Positions 19,985 to 27,328 of a stretch of 64,000 bases of DNA are shown here, piece by piece. Within the stretch, counting starts at the first letter, position 1, and every line of letters starts with the position of its first letter. The notes under the pieces were generated by a model. The model made no database searches, was not told the DNA's origin, and saw only the letters and a list, made by a program, of their open reading frames with translations. The position numbers and the translations under genes were made by a program. The DNA comes from Vibrio vulnificus NBRC 15645 = ATCC 27562 (GTDB lineage Bacteria > Pseudomonadota > Gammaproteobacteria > Enterobacterales > Vibrionaceae), in assembly GCF_002224265.1 (NCBI RefSeq), contig NZ_CP012881.1, positions 1,426,001-1,490,000 on the forward strand, given 5' to 3'.

Positions 19985-20105
19985 TGTTTCATAGTGGTGA
20001 CAGTTCTTAGTAGCTGTCCACTCTTAGCAGTAAGAGTGAAACTAATTTCGAAGGGTTCGCCCTTAGTGTATCTCGGATATGCTTACTCCAGTAGGAGTGT
20101 TAACT
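19985..20105 (+). ncRNA. Candidate structured RNA upstream of the SLATT-RT operon
   Basis: Four compact stem-loops follow one another. They are GACAG/CTGTC (19999-20018), CACTCTTA-GCAG-TAAGAGTG (20019-20038, perfect 8 bp), AAGGG-TTCG-CCCTT (20051-20064, a UUCG tetraloop) and ACTCC-AGTA-GGAGT (20085-20098). Stems of this quality in a 100-base stretch of AT-rich noncoding DNA are unlikely by chance and favour a folded RNA. Many defence RTs use an RNA encoded beside them as template or partner. The region 19784-19984 holds no other feature I can name; the promoter is probably there. Confidence 0.55.
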
Positions 20106-20156
20106 TATTGTAACTAAACTACCTCTATGAAGCACACCCCCAACATTTAGGAGAAG

Positions 20157-20795
20157 ATGGTGGCTTTAGCAGACAATATTTGGTGGACAAGAAAAGCACG
20201 AATTCAAACTGAAAAACGACTTTTGTCTAACGCCTTTCACTCACAAGTAATACTACTCTGGTATTCATTCTTCTCTGTCGCCGTATCCGTTTATTATCTA
20301 AAGAACCCACAAAATGGAATCGAAGCGATCTCTTGGGTTGTATATTCTGTCCTCGTACTTTGTATTTCAGGATTCATCAACGGGCTTTCATTTAAGGAAA
20401 GAGCAAACCTAATTAAAGAATGTTATGAAAGTTTGAATAGCATTATGCATCAAGCCTCCAAGGAAGGTGCTGATTTTACCGATTTATCAATAATCTACGA
20501 ATCTAAGCTGAATGCTTGTGAAAACCACACTGACAAAGATTTTGCCATTGCACTATGCCAAGAGTATTGGGCAAGTACTAGCACCGTAAGACAAGTAAGC
20601 AAAGAGTTTCATTCAGACACATCGGAAAATACAAAACCAAAACAAGCTCTTAGCAGAATACCAACATCACATCACTGGTTTTTAGCGGTATCTTATTTTA
20701 CCACTAGGTTCTTAACTCTCGTGTTTTTCTATGCCTTGCCCGTACTGATATGGTTTTCATTAAACTCATCTTTTCCAACTTGTACTGGTGAATAA
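20157..20795 (+). CDS. SLATT-domain membrane protein, putative RT-coupled effector
   Basis: A 212-residue protein with two close N-terminal membrane helices (about 31-48 and 58-79), a charged helical cytoplasmic stretch, and a third hydrophobic helix at 176-202. This matches the SLATT layout (two transmembrane helices plus a cytosolic helix), a family described as candidate pore-forming effectors in bacterial conflict systems. One SLATT subfamily is known to occur next to reverse transcriptases, as here: the RT gene starts one base after the stop. AGGAG lies three bases before the ATG. The function as membrane-disrupting effector is inferred from the family. Confidence 0.72.
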   Translation: MVALADNIWWTRKARIQTEKRLLSNAFHSQVILLWYSFFSVAVSVYYLKNPQNGIEAISWVVYSVLVLCISGFINGLSFKERANLIKECYESLNSIMHQASKEGADFTDLSIIYESKLNACENHTDKDFAIALCQEYWASTSTVRQVSKEFHSDTSENTKPKQALSRIPTSHHWFLAVSYFTTRFLTLVFFYALPVLIWFSLNSSFPTCTGE

Positions 20796-20796
20796 A

Positions 20797-22128
20797 ATGC
20801 GTGTACAAGACCAATTTAGTAAAGAGTTTAGTCAAGAAAATCTAAAAGAAATCTTTTCCAACCATATTGTATATTCTGGTGCGACTGGCATAGACAATAT
20901 GAATCAGTATGCTTTTAGAAAGCAGTTAGACCCGCAAGTTGAAATCATTTCTCGTAAAATGATTGAAGGTTCGTATGCGTTTTCCAAGTACAAGTTAAAG
21001 TTGCTGACTAAAGGGAGAAATAAGGCCCCTCGTGAAATCTCTATCCCTACAGTGAGAGATAGAATTGCATTACGTGCTATGTGTAACTTTCTACAAGAGC
21101 GATTTGCAGAATCAGTGGCGTTCACGCTTCCTCAAGATGTCATTAAAGATGTCAAGGCTCACGCTTTATCTGGTGACTTTGATAGCTATATTAAGTTAGA
21201 TGTTTCGAATTTTTACCCATCAATAAGACATAAAAACCTACGCTCTCAATTGAGAAAGCGCATTAGGCAAGATCACATACTAGACATGATCTTTTCGGCT
21301 GTCACTGCCCCTTCAGTTCTAGTTTCGAGAAAGGATGATAAGCCAAGTGAAGTCGGCGTACCTCAAGGGTTGGCTGTTTCCAACATCCTTGCAGCCATCT
21401 ACCTCCAAAACATTGACAAATTTTTATCTGAATTGCCTAACGTAAAATGCTACCGCTACGTTGATGATGTATTAGTTCTTTGTTCTGCTGATCAAGCACA
21501 CGATCTAGCACAAATCATTATCAAGAAGTTTCGCAATATTGGTTTAAAAATACACTGCCCTGTGAAAGTGCCAGAGAAGTCAAAAATTGACTCACTTGCC
21601 AACGGTTTTGATTATCTTGGGTATCAATTCACCAATGAGCATATCTCTGCAAGAAACGGTTCGATTGAAAAGTTAAAGGCTTCTCTTGCTGGGATTTTCA
21701 CAAGCTATAAGCACTCTAAAAATAAGAGCTTAAAAATTTTAGAATGGCGATTAAACCTACGAATCACTGGCTGTGTGTTTGAGAAGAAATGTAAGGGTTG
21801 GCAATTTTTTTTCGCTGAGATCAATGATGAAAAGCTACTCCACAGATTAGATCATTATGTCCTGCGCCTATGTAAGCGTTTTGGGGTAGAAATCAAACCT
21901 AAAAAGTTTGTTCGCACTTTCAAAGAAATTAGCCACAACAAATATAACACCAGTTATGTACCAAACTTCGACCAGCATGACATACCTGAGATGAAAGAGG
22001 TTTTAGTTCAATATTTTAGTTTTGATTTGACCAATATGGCTGATGAAGAAATTCGTTACCACTTCCATAAAAAAATAGGTTCTCAAGTCAGAGAGCTAGA
22101 AGTTGATGTGAAAGACTTTGGTTACTAG
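20797..22128 (+). CDS. Reverse transcriptase, SLATT-coupled (defence-type RT)
   Basis: A 443-residue RT. Visible motifs, numbered from an upstream GTG at 20788, are PREISIPTVRDRIALRAM at 81-98 (RT2), KLDVSNFYPSI with Asp 138 (RT3), GVPQGLAVSN at 190-199 (RT4), YRYVDDVLVLC with YVDD at 224-227 (RT5) and FDYLGYQF at 274-281 (RT7/thumb). About 165 further residues follow with no maturase or endonuclease domain, so it is not a group II intron protein. It is not a typical retron RT either, as it has YVDD rather than YADD and no VTG motif. ATG 20797 is chosen because TAAAATG couples it to the SLATT gene. It resembles RT-SLATT defence pairs (I recall the name DRT10; unverified). Confidence 0.85.
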   Translation: MRVQDQFSKEFSQENLKEIFSNHIVYSGATGIDNMNQYAFRKQLDPQVEIISRKMIEGSYAFSKYKLKLLTKGRNKAPREISIPTVRDRIALRAMCNFLQERFAESVAFTLPQDVIKDVKAHALSGDFDSYIKLDVSNFYPSIRHKNLRSQLRKRIRQDHILDMIFSAVTAPSVLVSRKDDKPSEVGVPQGLAVSNILAAIYLQNIDKFLSELPNVKCYRYVDDVLVLCSADQAHDLAQIIIKKFRNIGLKIHCPVKVPEKSKIDSLANGFDYLGYQFTNEHISARNGSIEKLKASLAGIFTSYKHSKNKSLKILEWRLNLRITGCVFEKKCKGWQFFFAEINDEKLLHRLDHYVLRLCKRFGVEIKPKKFVRTFKEISHNKYNTSYVPNFDQHDIPEMKEVLVQYFSFDLTNMADEEIRYHFHKKIGSQVRELEVDVKDFGY

Positions 22129-22431
22129 GTTGAGTGTTCGTTAAACAAGGGGAGATGTTCCCGCGTTCCTATAGACGCCTGACAGGCATTAGGAGAAATA
22201 AGCCAAATGATGATTCAGAGACGTGAGTCTTAAACGGTAGCTAACTTGCTTTGGGGAAAAGGTAATTTACGCAACCTAGAAGGATTCCTTCCTAGTTGCC
22301 TGCACGGAATGAGGCAAAATTAATGAGGTTAGGTTGGCTGATTCACTCCTTCGACTCAGAGGTATTAGTTTGCTTTCAATACGTCCTGATAAGTTTAGTT
22401 CGTAAAACGCGGTTCTCATTTTACGAACCGC
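22129..22431 (+). ncRNA. Candidate structured RNA downstream of the SLATT-RT operon
   Basis: This noncoding stretch contains several stems. They are GGGA/TCCC (22150-22162), GCCT-GAC-AGGC (22177-22187), AGAC-GTGA-GTCT with a GNRA loop (22219-22230), and a long hairpin at 22271-22299 (GCAA, CTAG and AAGG arms with complement, loop ATT). GCCT/AGGC at 22298-22315 follows. At 22398-22428 is a perfect 10-bp stem (GTTCGTAAAA), which competes with a 7-bp stem GCGGTTC/GAACCGC (22409-22431). It could be an RT template or partner RNA ending at a terminator. No protein is encoded. Confidence 0.5.
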
Positions 22432-22485
22432 ATAAATTGTATTATTTATCAATTGTTAAAATCACAATCTTCACAAACTTAAACC

Positions 22486-24048
22486 CTAAAAATCAAGAGT
22501 CTCGTTGGTTGAAGTGTAATAGCCGCTCTCTGTCAATGCTGCATCAAGCAGAGGAGACAATTGACTCGGTATATCACCGTCTAGTCGGTCAGATATCTTC
22601 TGTGCAAACTCTCGCGCAGCTTTTGGAAACTTTTTATGCCTCGCCTGCATTAGCATGTAAGCGTCTAGTATGGTCTCTTTCATCTGTTGCTTCATTCTAG
22701 TGTCAATATCAGCAAATTGAGCCTCTTTCTCTGCCAGTAGCATTTCAACGTGATTTAGCTTGGCATCTTTTTCCTCGAAGCATTCTTCCAAATAGATATA
22801 GCGATGTGCCGCTTCTTGCAACTCCTGATGAAACTGGTGTTTCTTTAGCTCAAGCTGCTCTAGCTCTAAAGCCTTGGCTTTGAGATTCTCCGATAATTCT
22901 TCAAGGGTAGTGCTGATTGCATTAAGCTGCGTCGATTCGTCTTGACGCTCATTTTTAAGCACCTGAATTTCCAGGTTAAGCTTATCAATGAGCCGAGTTT
23001 GATAGCTAAAATCCCGCTGAGACTTAGGTAGTTTTCCCTGGCGGATCATGTACTGATACTGTTCGGTTTTCTTCTCTGTTTCATCACTAAACTCTGCATG
23101 CAAACGCTTAGGGTTGAGCAATTGAGCATTCATGAAATCCTGAACTAAACACTGCCAATAATGCCCAAACGCTTTAGTTTGAGTGCGAGTTAAGTCCTTA
23201 TTGACGGGAAGCAGTTCAACGTTTGGCCTTTGCTTAGCTAGATACTCATTTACAACCAAAATTTGACGTTTCCGCAGGTCATATTCACCAGTTTTTTGAT
23301 TTTTCCCGTCGATAAAGTAGTGGGTGTGCAAACCAGTTTTTTCATTCCCACTGCGCTCGTCATCATGACCTACAATTGCCTTTATAGGATGCTCAGGAAA
23401 GTGAGAATCTAGAAACTGCTTGGTTGCAAGTACATACTCTCGTAAAGAAATATCATCAGATGTGACTTCCCATTGATGGGGGATTTTAAAAATTCCTTCT
23501 TGTACGAACGTACTGTTTGCACTCGGTGGGTACTGGCATAGCTTATTGTGTGCTATCACATACTTCCGAATCGCGCCTATACGTTGTTTATATCTAGAGA
23601 ATCCCACTTGATGGATATCTTGTATGTGCTTTCGCTTAATTACCCCTTTTTCTTCGACAATACGTTCTAGGCACTCTGCACTGACTTCATTACCAAGCTT
23701 TCTCTCTGCTTTAGCCGCATCCTTTAGTTTTTTACGATACTGTCTGTGTTGGGTCTGATATTTAGTGTGGTTCTTGATTTTGGGTTTTGGAGCAATATCA
23801 AGTAGCACTTTCCATCTCTGTTCATCGCTCATCTGAGTATCAAGGCGATAGAGCTTGCCAGCTCTATACAGTAAATTATTGTTTGTGAGTTCGGGATTCC
23901 ACTCCAGTTGTTTCACAGAGTCAGAAGGTGGCGCAATTCTCAAAGAGTGCTTGAGCGACTTCTCACATTTCTTACGGTCCTTAGAGGTGGAATTGAAATT
24001 AACGTGGCGGTGGAACAGACGAATCGTTCTATTTTGATTAGCCATCAT
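22486..24048 (-). CDS. MobV/Pre-like relaxase (mobilization protein)
   Basis: A 520-residue protein expected to nick oriT and lead DNA transfer of the island. HDDE at 228-231 followed by LHTHYFIDG at 240-248 matches the HxDE...HxH histidine triad of MobV-type (Pre/Mob) relaxases. Residues 350-480 are a long coiled coil, also usual for that family. AGGAGG lies two bases before the ATG, inside a 9-bp inverted repeat. It follows a hairpin-rich candidate oriT. The overall similarity is modest, so the family name is given with caution. Confidence 0.68.
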   Translation of the reverse strand: MMANQNRTIRLFHRHVNFNSTSKDRKKCEKSLKHSLRIAPPSDSVKQLEWNPELTNNNLLYRAGKLYRLDTQMSDEQRWKVLLDIAPKPKIKNHTKYQTQHRQYRKKLKDAAKAERKLGNEVSAECLERIVEEKGVIKRKHIQDIHQVGFSRYKQRIGAIRKYVIAHNKLCQYPPSANSTFVQEGIFKIPHQWEVTSDDISLREYVLATKQFLDSHFPEHPIKAIVGHDDERSGNEKTGLHTHYFIDGKNQKTGEYDLRKRQILVVNEYLAKQRPNVELLPVNKDLTRTQTKAFGHYWQCLVQDFMNAQLLNPKRLHAEFSDETEKKTEQYQYMIRQGKLPKSQRDFSYQTRLIDKLNLEIQVLKNERQDESTQLNAISTTLEELSENLKAKALELEQLELKKHQFHQELQEAAHRYIYLEECFEEKDAKLNHVEMLLAEKEAQFADIDTRMKQQMKETILDAYMLMQARHKKFPKAAREFAQKISDRLDGDIPSQLSPLLDAALTESGYYTSTNETLDF

Positions 24049-24276
24049 AACCTCCTTGCGAGGTTATGTTTGAGAGAGTCCAGAGAAGCTTCTCTGGACC
24101 GCAGCTTTCGTGCATCTTTTGCGAAGCAAAAGTGTGACGAAAGCGTAGCGGGTTACTAAAGCGTATCAGTTTCTTGATACCCTTTATTTGTCGCATACCC
24201 TTCACCAAGGGTGCTAGACCAAACACGGAGAAGCAAGCGCATAAGCGCTTGCATTTTTCTATTGCAGATGGAAGCA
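24046..24276. other. Candidate origin of transfer (oriT) with five hairpins
   Basis: Five inverted repeats fall within 230 bases next to the relaxase gene. They are CATAACCTC/GAGGTTATG (24046-24068), a perfect 22-bp palindrome at 24078-24099 (centre AGAAGCTTCT), CTTTTGC-GAA-GCAAAAG (24116-24132), ACCCTT-CACC-AAGGGT (24197-24212) and GCAAGCGC-ATAA-GCGCTTGC (24233-24252). AAAAGTGTG follows the third hairpin and resembles the GTGTG found at some MobV nick regions. An 80-codon frame on the minus strand spans the region but does not look like protein. Confidence 0.55.
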
Positions 24277-25047
24277 TCATGAGTCACACTCCTCAGCTTG
24301 GAGAGCGTGCTTGCTAAGAGTTTCGGTATTATCAGATACCAATTTGAACGATTCAGAAAATCGAAGCATTTCCCTGTAGTCACTGACTTGCTGTGTTTTA
24401 ATTTCAAGCTCCGCCTCGATCTTTGCAACGTGAATTCTCAGCGACTGCAATTCTGGTATTTGTAAACGGAGGGCATTTACTTCTTCCACTACATCTGACA
24501 GCTTTTCTTCAATATGATATTTATCTCGTGCTAAATCCTTTAGTTCATGATGCAGTTCTTCGTTCCTTTCTCGATATCCCGCAAATTCTTCTACCGTAAT
24601 CTCTAGTTCATGTTTTTCAGCAATGATCTCTTCAAGGTAATCTTCAGTGCTCGCTTGCTCTTTTTCCGCCATATTTCTAGCAGCTTCGGAAACTTGCACT
24701 CTTTCCTCAACTTCTCGCTGAATTTCCATGCTTATTTCTTCCCAGAGATCTTGAACAAAACCAGCAGTGCTTGCGACAAACTGTTGAAACCACTGTGGAC
24801 GAGGAGCCGCGATTCTGTCTTGAACATCATTTACTTGATTTAGCAAGTTAAAAGCTACTTTCGCTACTTTGTATTCACCACCACCGACGGCACGATGATA
24901 CTCTTTGACTCTTATTGGGTTCTTTCCATTGCTAGTCATTTCGACAAATACAGCCAAATAATGCTTTGGTGTGTATTTCAATCGAGAGGGATCTTTGATC
25001 CCTTCTCTCTTACAGCCTTCAATGAAGTCATGTACAAAATTATCCAC
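24277..25047 (-). CDS. KfrA-like DNA-binding coiled-coil protein
   Basis: A 256-residue protein with an N-terminal globular part (about 1-80, with RVKEYHRAVGGGEYKVAKVAFNL) and then an almost continuous coiled coil to residue 245, rich in Glu, Gln, Leu and Arg. This is the layout of plasmid KfrA and related replication-region DNA-binding proteins: a helix-turn-helix head and an alpha-helical tail. It overlaps the upstream recombinase gene by 8 bp, so both are translated together. A role in element maintenance, recombination or oriT organisation is inferred. Confidence 0.65.
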   Translation of the reverse strand: MDNFVHDFIEGCKREGIKDPSRLKYTPKHYLAVFVEMTSNGKNPIRVKEYHRAVGGGEYKVAKVAFNLLNQVNDVQDRIAAPRPQWFQQFVASTAGFVQDLWEEISMEIQREVEERVQVSEAARNMAEKEQASTEDYLEEIIAEKHELEITVEEFAGYRERNEELHHELKDLARDKYHIEEKLSDVVEEVNALRLQIPELQSLRIHVAKIEAELEIKTQQVSDYREMLRFSESFKLVSDNTETLSKHALQAEECDS

Positions 25048-26260
25048 GATTCAACTCCTCAAAGCGCTTAATCTCCGCTTCAAGTGTACGAATTGCATTC
25101 TCGATGCTTCGTTTTAAAGTCTCATCTTTTGAATAAACCAGCGCTTTCTTTACCTGAATCAAGCTTCTCAGCTCTGCTCGCTTCTTTAAACTACCAACGA
25201 TTATCGGATCTTTTGTCTCTCCAATAAGTCGACTAAATTGATGGCTAACGGCTTGATTATTATCAACCTGAGCGTCTTCTTTAATCCATTTCGCATAGTG
25301 TTTGAATATCATGTCAGTATTAGCATGGCCAAGTTGTTTTGCTAACCAAACAGGGTTTGCACCTGCGCTAAGAGCTTGACTCGCATAGGTGTGCCTGAGC
25401 TGAGACATTCCGCGATATCTAATAGGCTTACCATGTCGTTGTTGATGTAGAGCAGACGCATCAGCCATAAATTGCTTCCAAACCCGCTGGCTAAAATCTT
25501 TTACATCTCTGTAAGGTAAACCAGTTCGAGGATTAACGAACAAGTATCGGTCTTGATACGTTTTAGTACGATTCGTTTTTCTCAGTTTTTCTGTAATCGT
25601 CATTTCAGCATTTTTTGCAGCGATCTTCATCTGCTCAGTGAGAATCACCTTGAGCGGCTCACTCATTTCTATACAACGCTCTGAGTATGTATTTTTCGTC
25701 GATTTTGCTTCACCAAGGACCTGATTAGAATCTATGCGAACGGTCCCTTTGATTAAATTTACACCACCCATCTTTGAGGCAAGCCACTCACACACCCTGG
25801 CTCCAGACGTCGCATCGGACATAATTAAATTATGATCGGAGATATACTCAGTTGGTGTTACTGACATCGTTTCTAGCTCAGACTTCAAGAACGGATCTGG
25901 AGCGGAGTAAGGCTCAACTTCTACATAAAGCGCTTCAGCAGGAGATCCAGTAATTGCTTTCTCATACACTGCTAGCTTAAAAATCCCTTTTAATAGATTG
26001 AGATATTCAACCGTGGTTTTTGGCTTATATTTTGATTCCATCGCCATCAACCACCTCAGCAAGTCTGAGTGCTTAATTGCTGAAATCAGCATCGGCCCAA
26101 AAATTTTGCAAAGTTTATTTATACGTGCTTTATCTGCACGTAAAGTCGATGTTGCGTGCGTGTTTTCTCTCGATGAAAAAAATAGCCACGCAAAATCTTC
26201 AAATTTTTCTAATGTTTGATGTGTAAAAATAGACCGACTATCAATGTTGTAATTTGGCAT
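25040..26260 (-). CDS. Tyrosine recombinase (second integrase of the island)
   Basis: A 406-residue site-specific recombinase. The N-terminal SAM-like core-binding domain covers about residues 15-115. The catalytic domain shows ATSGARVCEWL (box I Arg), SQLRHTYASQALSAG (box II Arg and His), AKQLGHANTDMI (His) and FKHYAKW (nucleophile Tyr). The C-terminal 70 residues are charged and helical. It is clearly different from the integrase at 27315-28604. It begins an operon with the KfrA-like gene, the oriT region and the relaxase, and may act in resolution or in circle processing. Confidence 0.88.
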   Translation of the reverse strand: MPNYNIDSRSIFTHQTLEKFEDFAWLFFSSRENTHATSTLRADKARINKLCKIFGPMLISAIKHSDLLRWLMAMESKYKPKTTVEYLNLLKGIFKLAVYEKAITGSPAEALYVEVEPYSAPDPFLKSELETMSVTPTEYISDHNLIMSDATSGARVCEWLASKMGGVNLIKGTVRIDSNQVLGEAKSTKNTYSERCIEMSEPLKVILTEQMKIAAKNAEMTITEKLRKTNRTKTYQDRYLFVNPRTGLPYRDVKDFSQRVWKQFMADASALHQQRHGKPIRYRGMSQLRHTYASQALSAGANPVWLAKQLGHANTDMIFKHYAKWIKEDAQVDNNQAVSHQFSRLIGETKDPIIVGSLKKRAELRSLIQVKKALVYSKDETLKRSIENAIRTLEAEIKRFEELNRG

Positions 26261-26581
26261 AATTATTTACCTTATTTTTATTATTTATGCTTCTTTTATA
26301 AACAATGATACATGATAAAAATCCCATGGCAACAAAACAAAAGTCAACAAAACCAATAAATACAACAAGTTAAACAAAAGTCAACGCTGATTTATCCTTT
26401 ATTTACTTGGTTAAAGTACAGATCTGCCTAAAAGAAAATCAACCTAAATTTTTTTCAAAAAAATGTTAGCGAGTGAATTTTTATACATAAGTTATGCTAA
26501 TAGTATACATAAGGGATGTGTTTTTTGAGGGAGAGGAGAACTGACTAACCTTCATAGAAAGTTAGTCAGTGAGTTAGCAAG
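26261..26581. other. AT-rich intergenic region with a hairpin and GTTAGTCAG repeats
   Basis: No gene is seen. A perfect 10-bp inverted repeat ACTGACTAAC/GTTAGTCAGT (26540-26549 and 26561-26570) follows the stop of the Cys-rich gene. GTTAGTCAGA recurs at 26581-26590 within its last codons. It may be a terminator or a binding site. The rest is very AT-rich and should include the promoter of the second recombinase. Confidence 0.5.
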
Positions 26582-27328
26582 TTAGTCAGACATGTGGCGC
26601 TTTAACAAATGAGAAAAGCTTAATCTCTTACTTTGCTGGCAATTTGGGTGACATATTTCATTATCATCTACAACACAGACACCGCAGTGACGATGGCTCT
26701 TAAATTTTGATGATAAGCAGCGTACTTCGACTTGAACTTTGCGCTTATCATCTATCGTTTCTAGCTCTAAAAGACCATTATTTGTGTCATAACTGAGGCA
26801 TTTATAGCGGTCAGCAAGTAAAGCGGCTGTGATGCCCGCTGCTTCTTCGTCCGTGGCAGGTATAATGGCGTTATATTTACCGAAAAGTGGGATTGAAGAC
26901 AACGCTATGTTATTTCCAAGCTCTACACATATTTGCCAGTCGAGTTTTAAGTCAATGCTATAGTCGTTGCGGATTTCTTCATAAAAATATTGATAGATGA
27001 AGTATGGAATATCTATCCCCGCAGCAGGATCGAAATTCTTAGCAGTTAGGTAGTCACTGAAATGGTAACTTATACCTAGTAAGCTTTTGAGCTTCTCAAC
27101 GCTACTGAAGGTGTGTTCGATTTCTTTGTGAGTAATCCCGTCCTCTACCAAGGAGTCTTCAGTAAGTAACGGATCAACTTCCAGTTGATTTGCTGTGTCC
27201 ATTACAAGACCAATCTGGCGTAATGAAACACCTTGAGCCAATAAGTTTGAACAATCACGTTTCCAATCCTCATCACCCAGTCGCCGAGCTAATATGTCTT
27301 TTAAAATTGCATCATTAAGCTTTCTCAT
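26582..27328 (-). CDS. Unknown protein with C-terminal Cys cluster, coupled to the integrase
   Basis: A 248-residue protein I do not recognise. The N-terminal third is helical and charged. The C-terminal end carries HRHCGVC...ICHPNC (Cys 215, 218, 226 and 230, with neighbouring His), which could bind zinc. Its start overlaps the end of the integrase gene by 14 bp, so it is probably translated with it and may help integration or excision. No transmembrane segment or signal peptide is seen. Confidence 0.6.
   Translation of the reverse strand: MRKLNDAILKDILARRLGDEDWKRDCSNLLAQGVSLRQIGLVMDTANQLEVDPLLTEDSLVEDGITHKEIEHTFSSVEKLKSLLGISYHFSDYLTAKNFDPAAGIDIPYFIYQYFYEEIRNDYSIDLKLDWQICVELGNNIALSSIPLFGKYNAIIPATDEEAAGITAALLADRYKCLSYDTNNGLLELETIDDKRKVQVEVRCLSSKFKSHRHCGVCVVDDNEICHPNCQQSKRLSFSHLLKRHMSD

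Noticed and set aside
20797..22128. Retron, group II intron or diversity-generating retroelement as identity of the smaller RT
   Set aside because: It has YVDD and no VTG motif, so it is not a typical retron. There is no maturase or endonuclease domain and no intron boundary. I found no template/variable repeat pair or accessory protein of a diversity-generating element.
24038..24280. An 80-codon minus-strand frame between the KfrA-like and relaxase genes, overlapping both ends
   Set aside because: It lies across five inverted repeats and its translation does not look like a folded protein. The palindromes are better explained by an oriT. The ATGA-type overlap with the preceding gene leaves a small chance that it is real.
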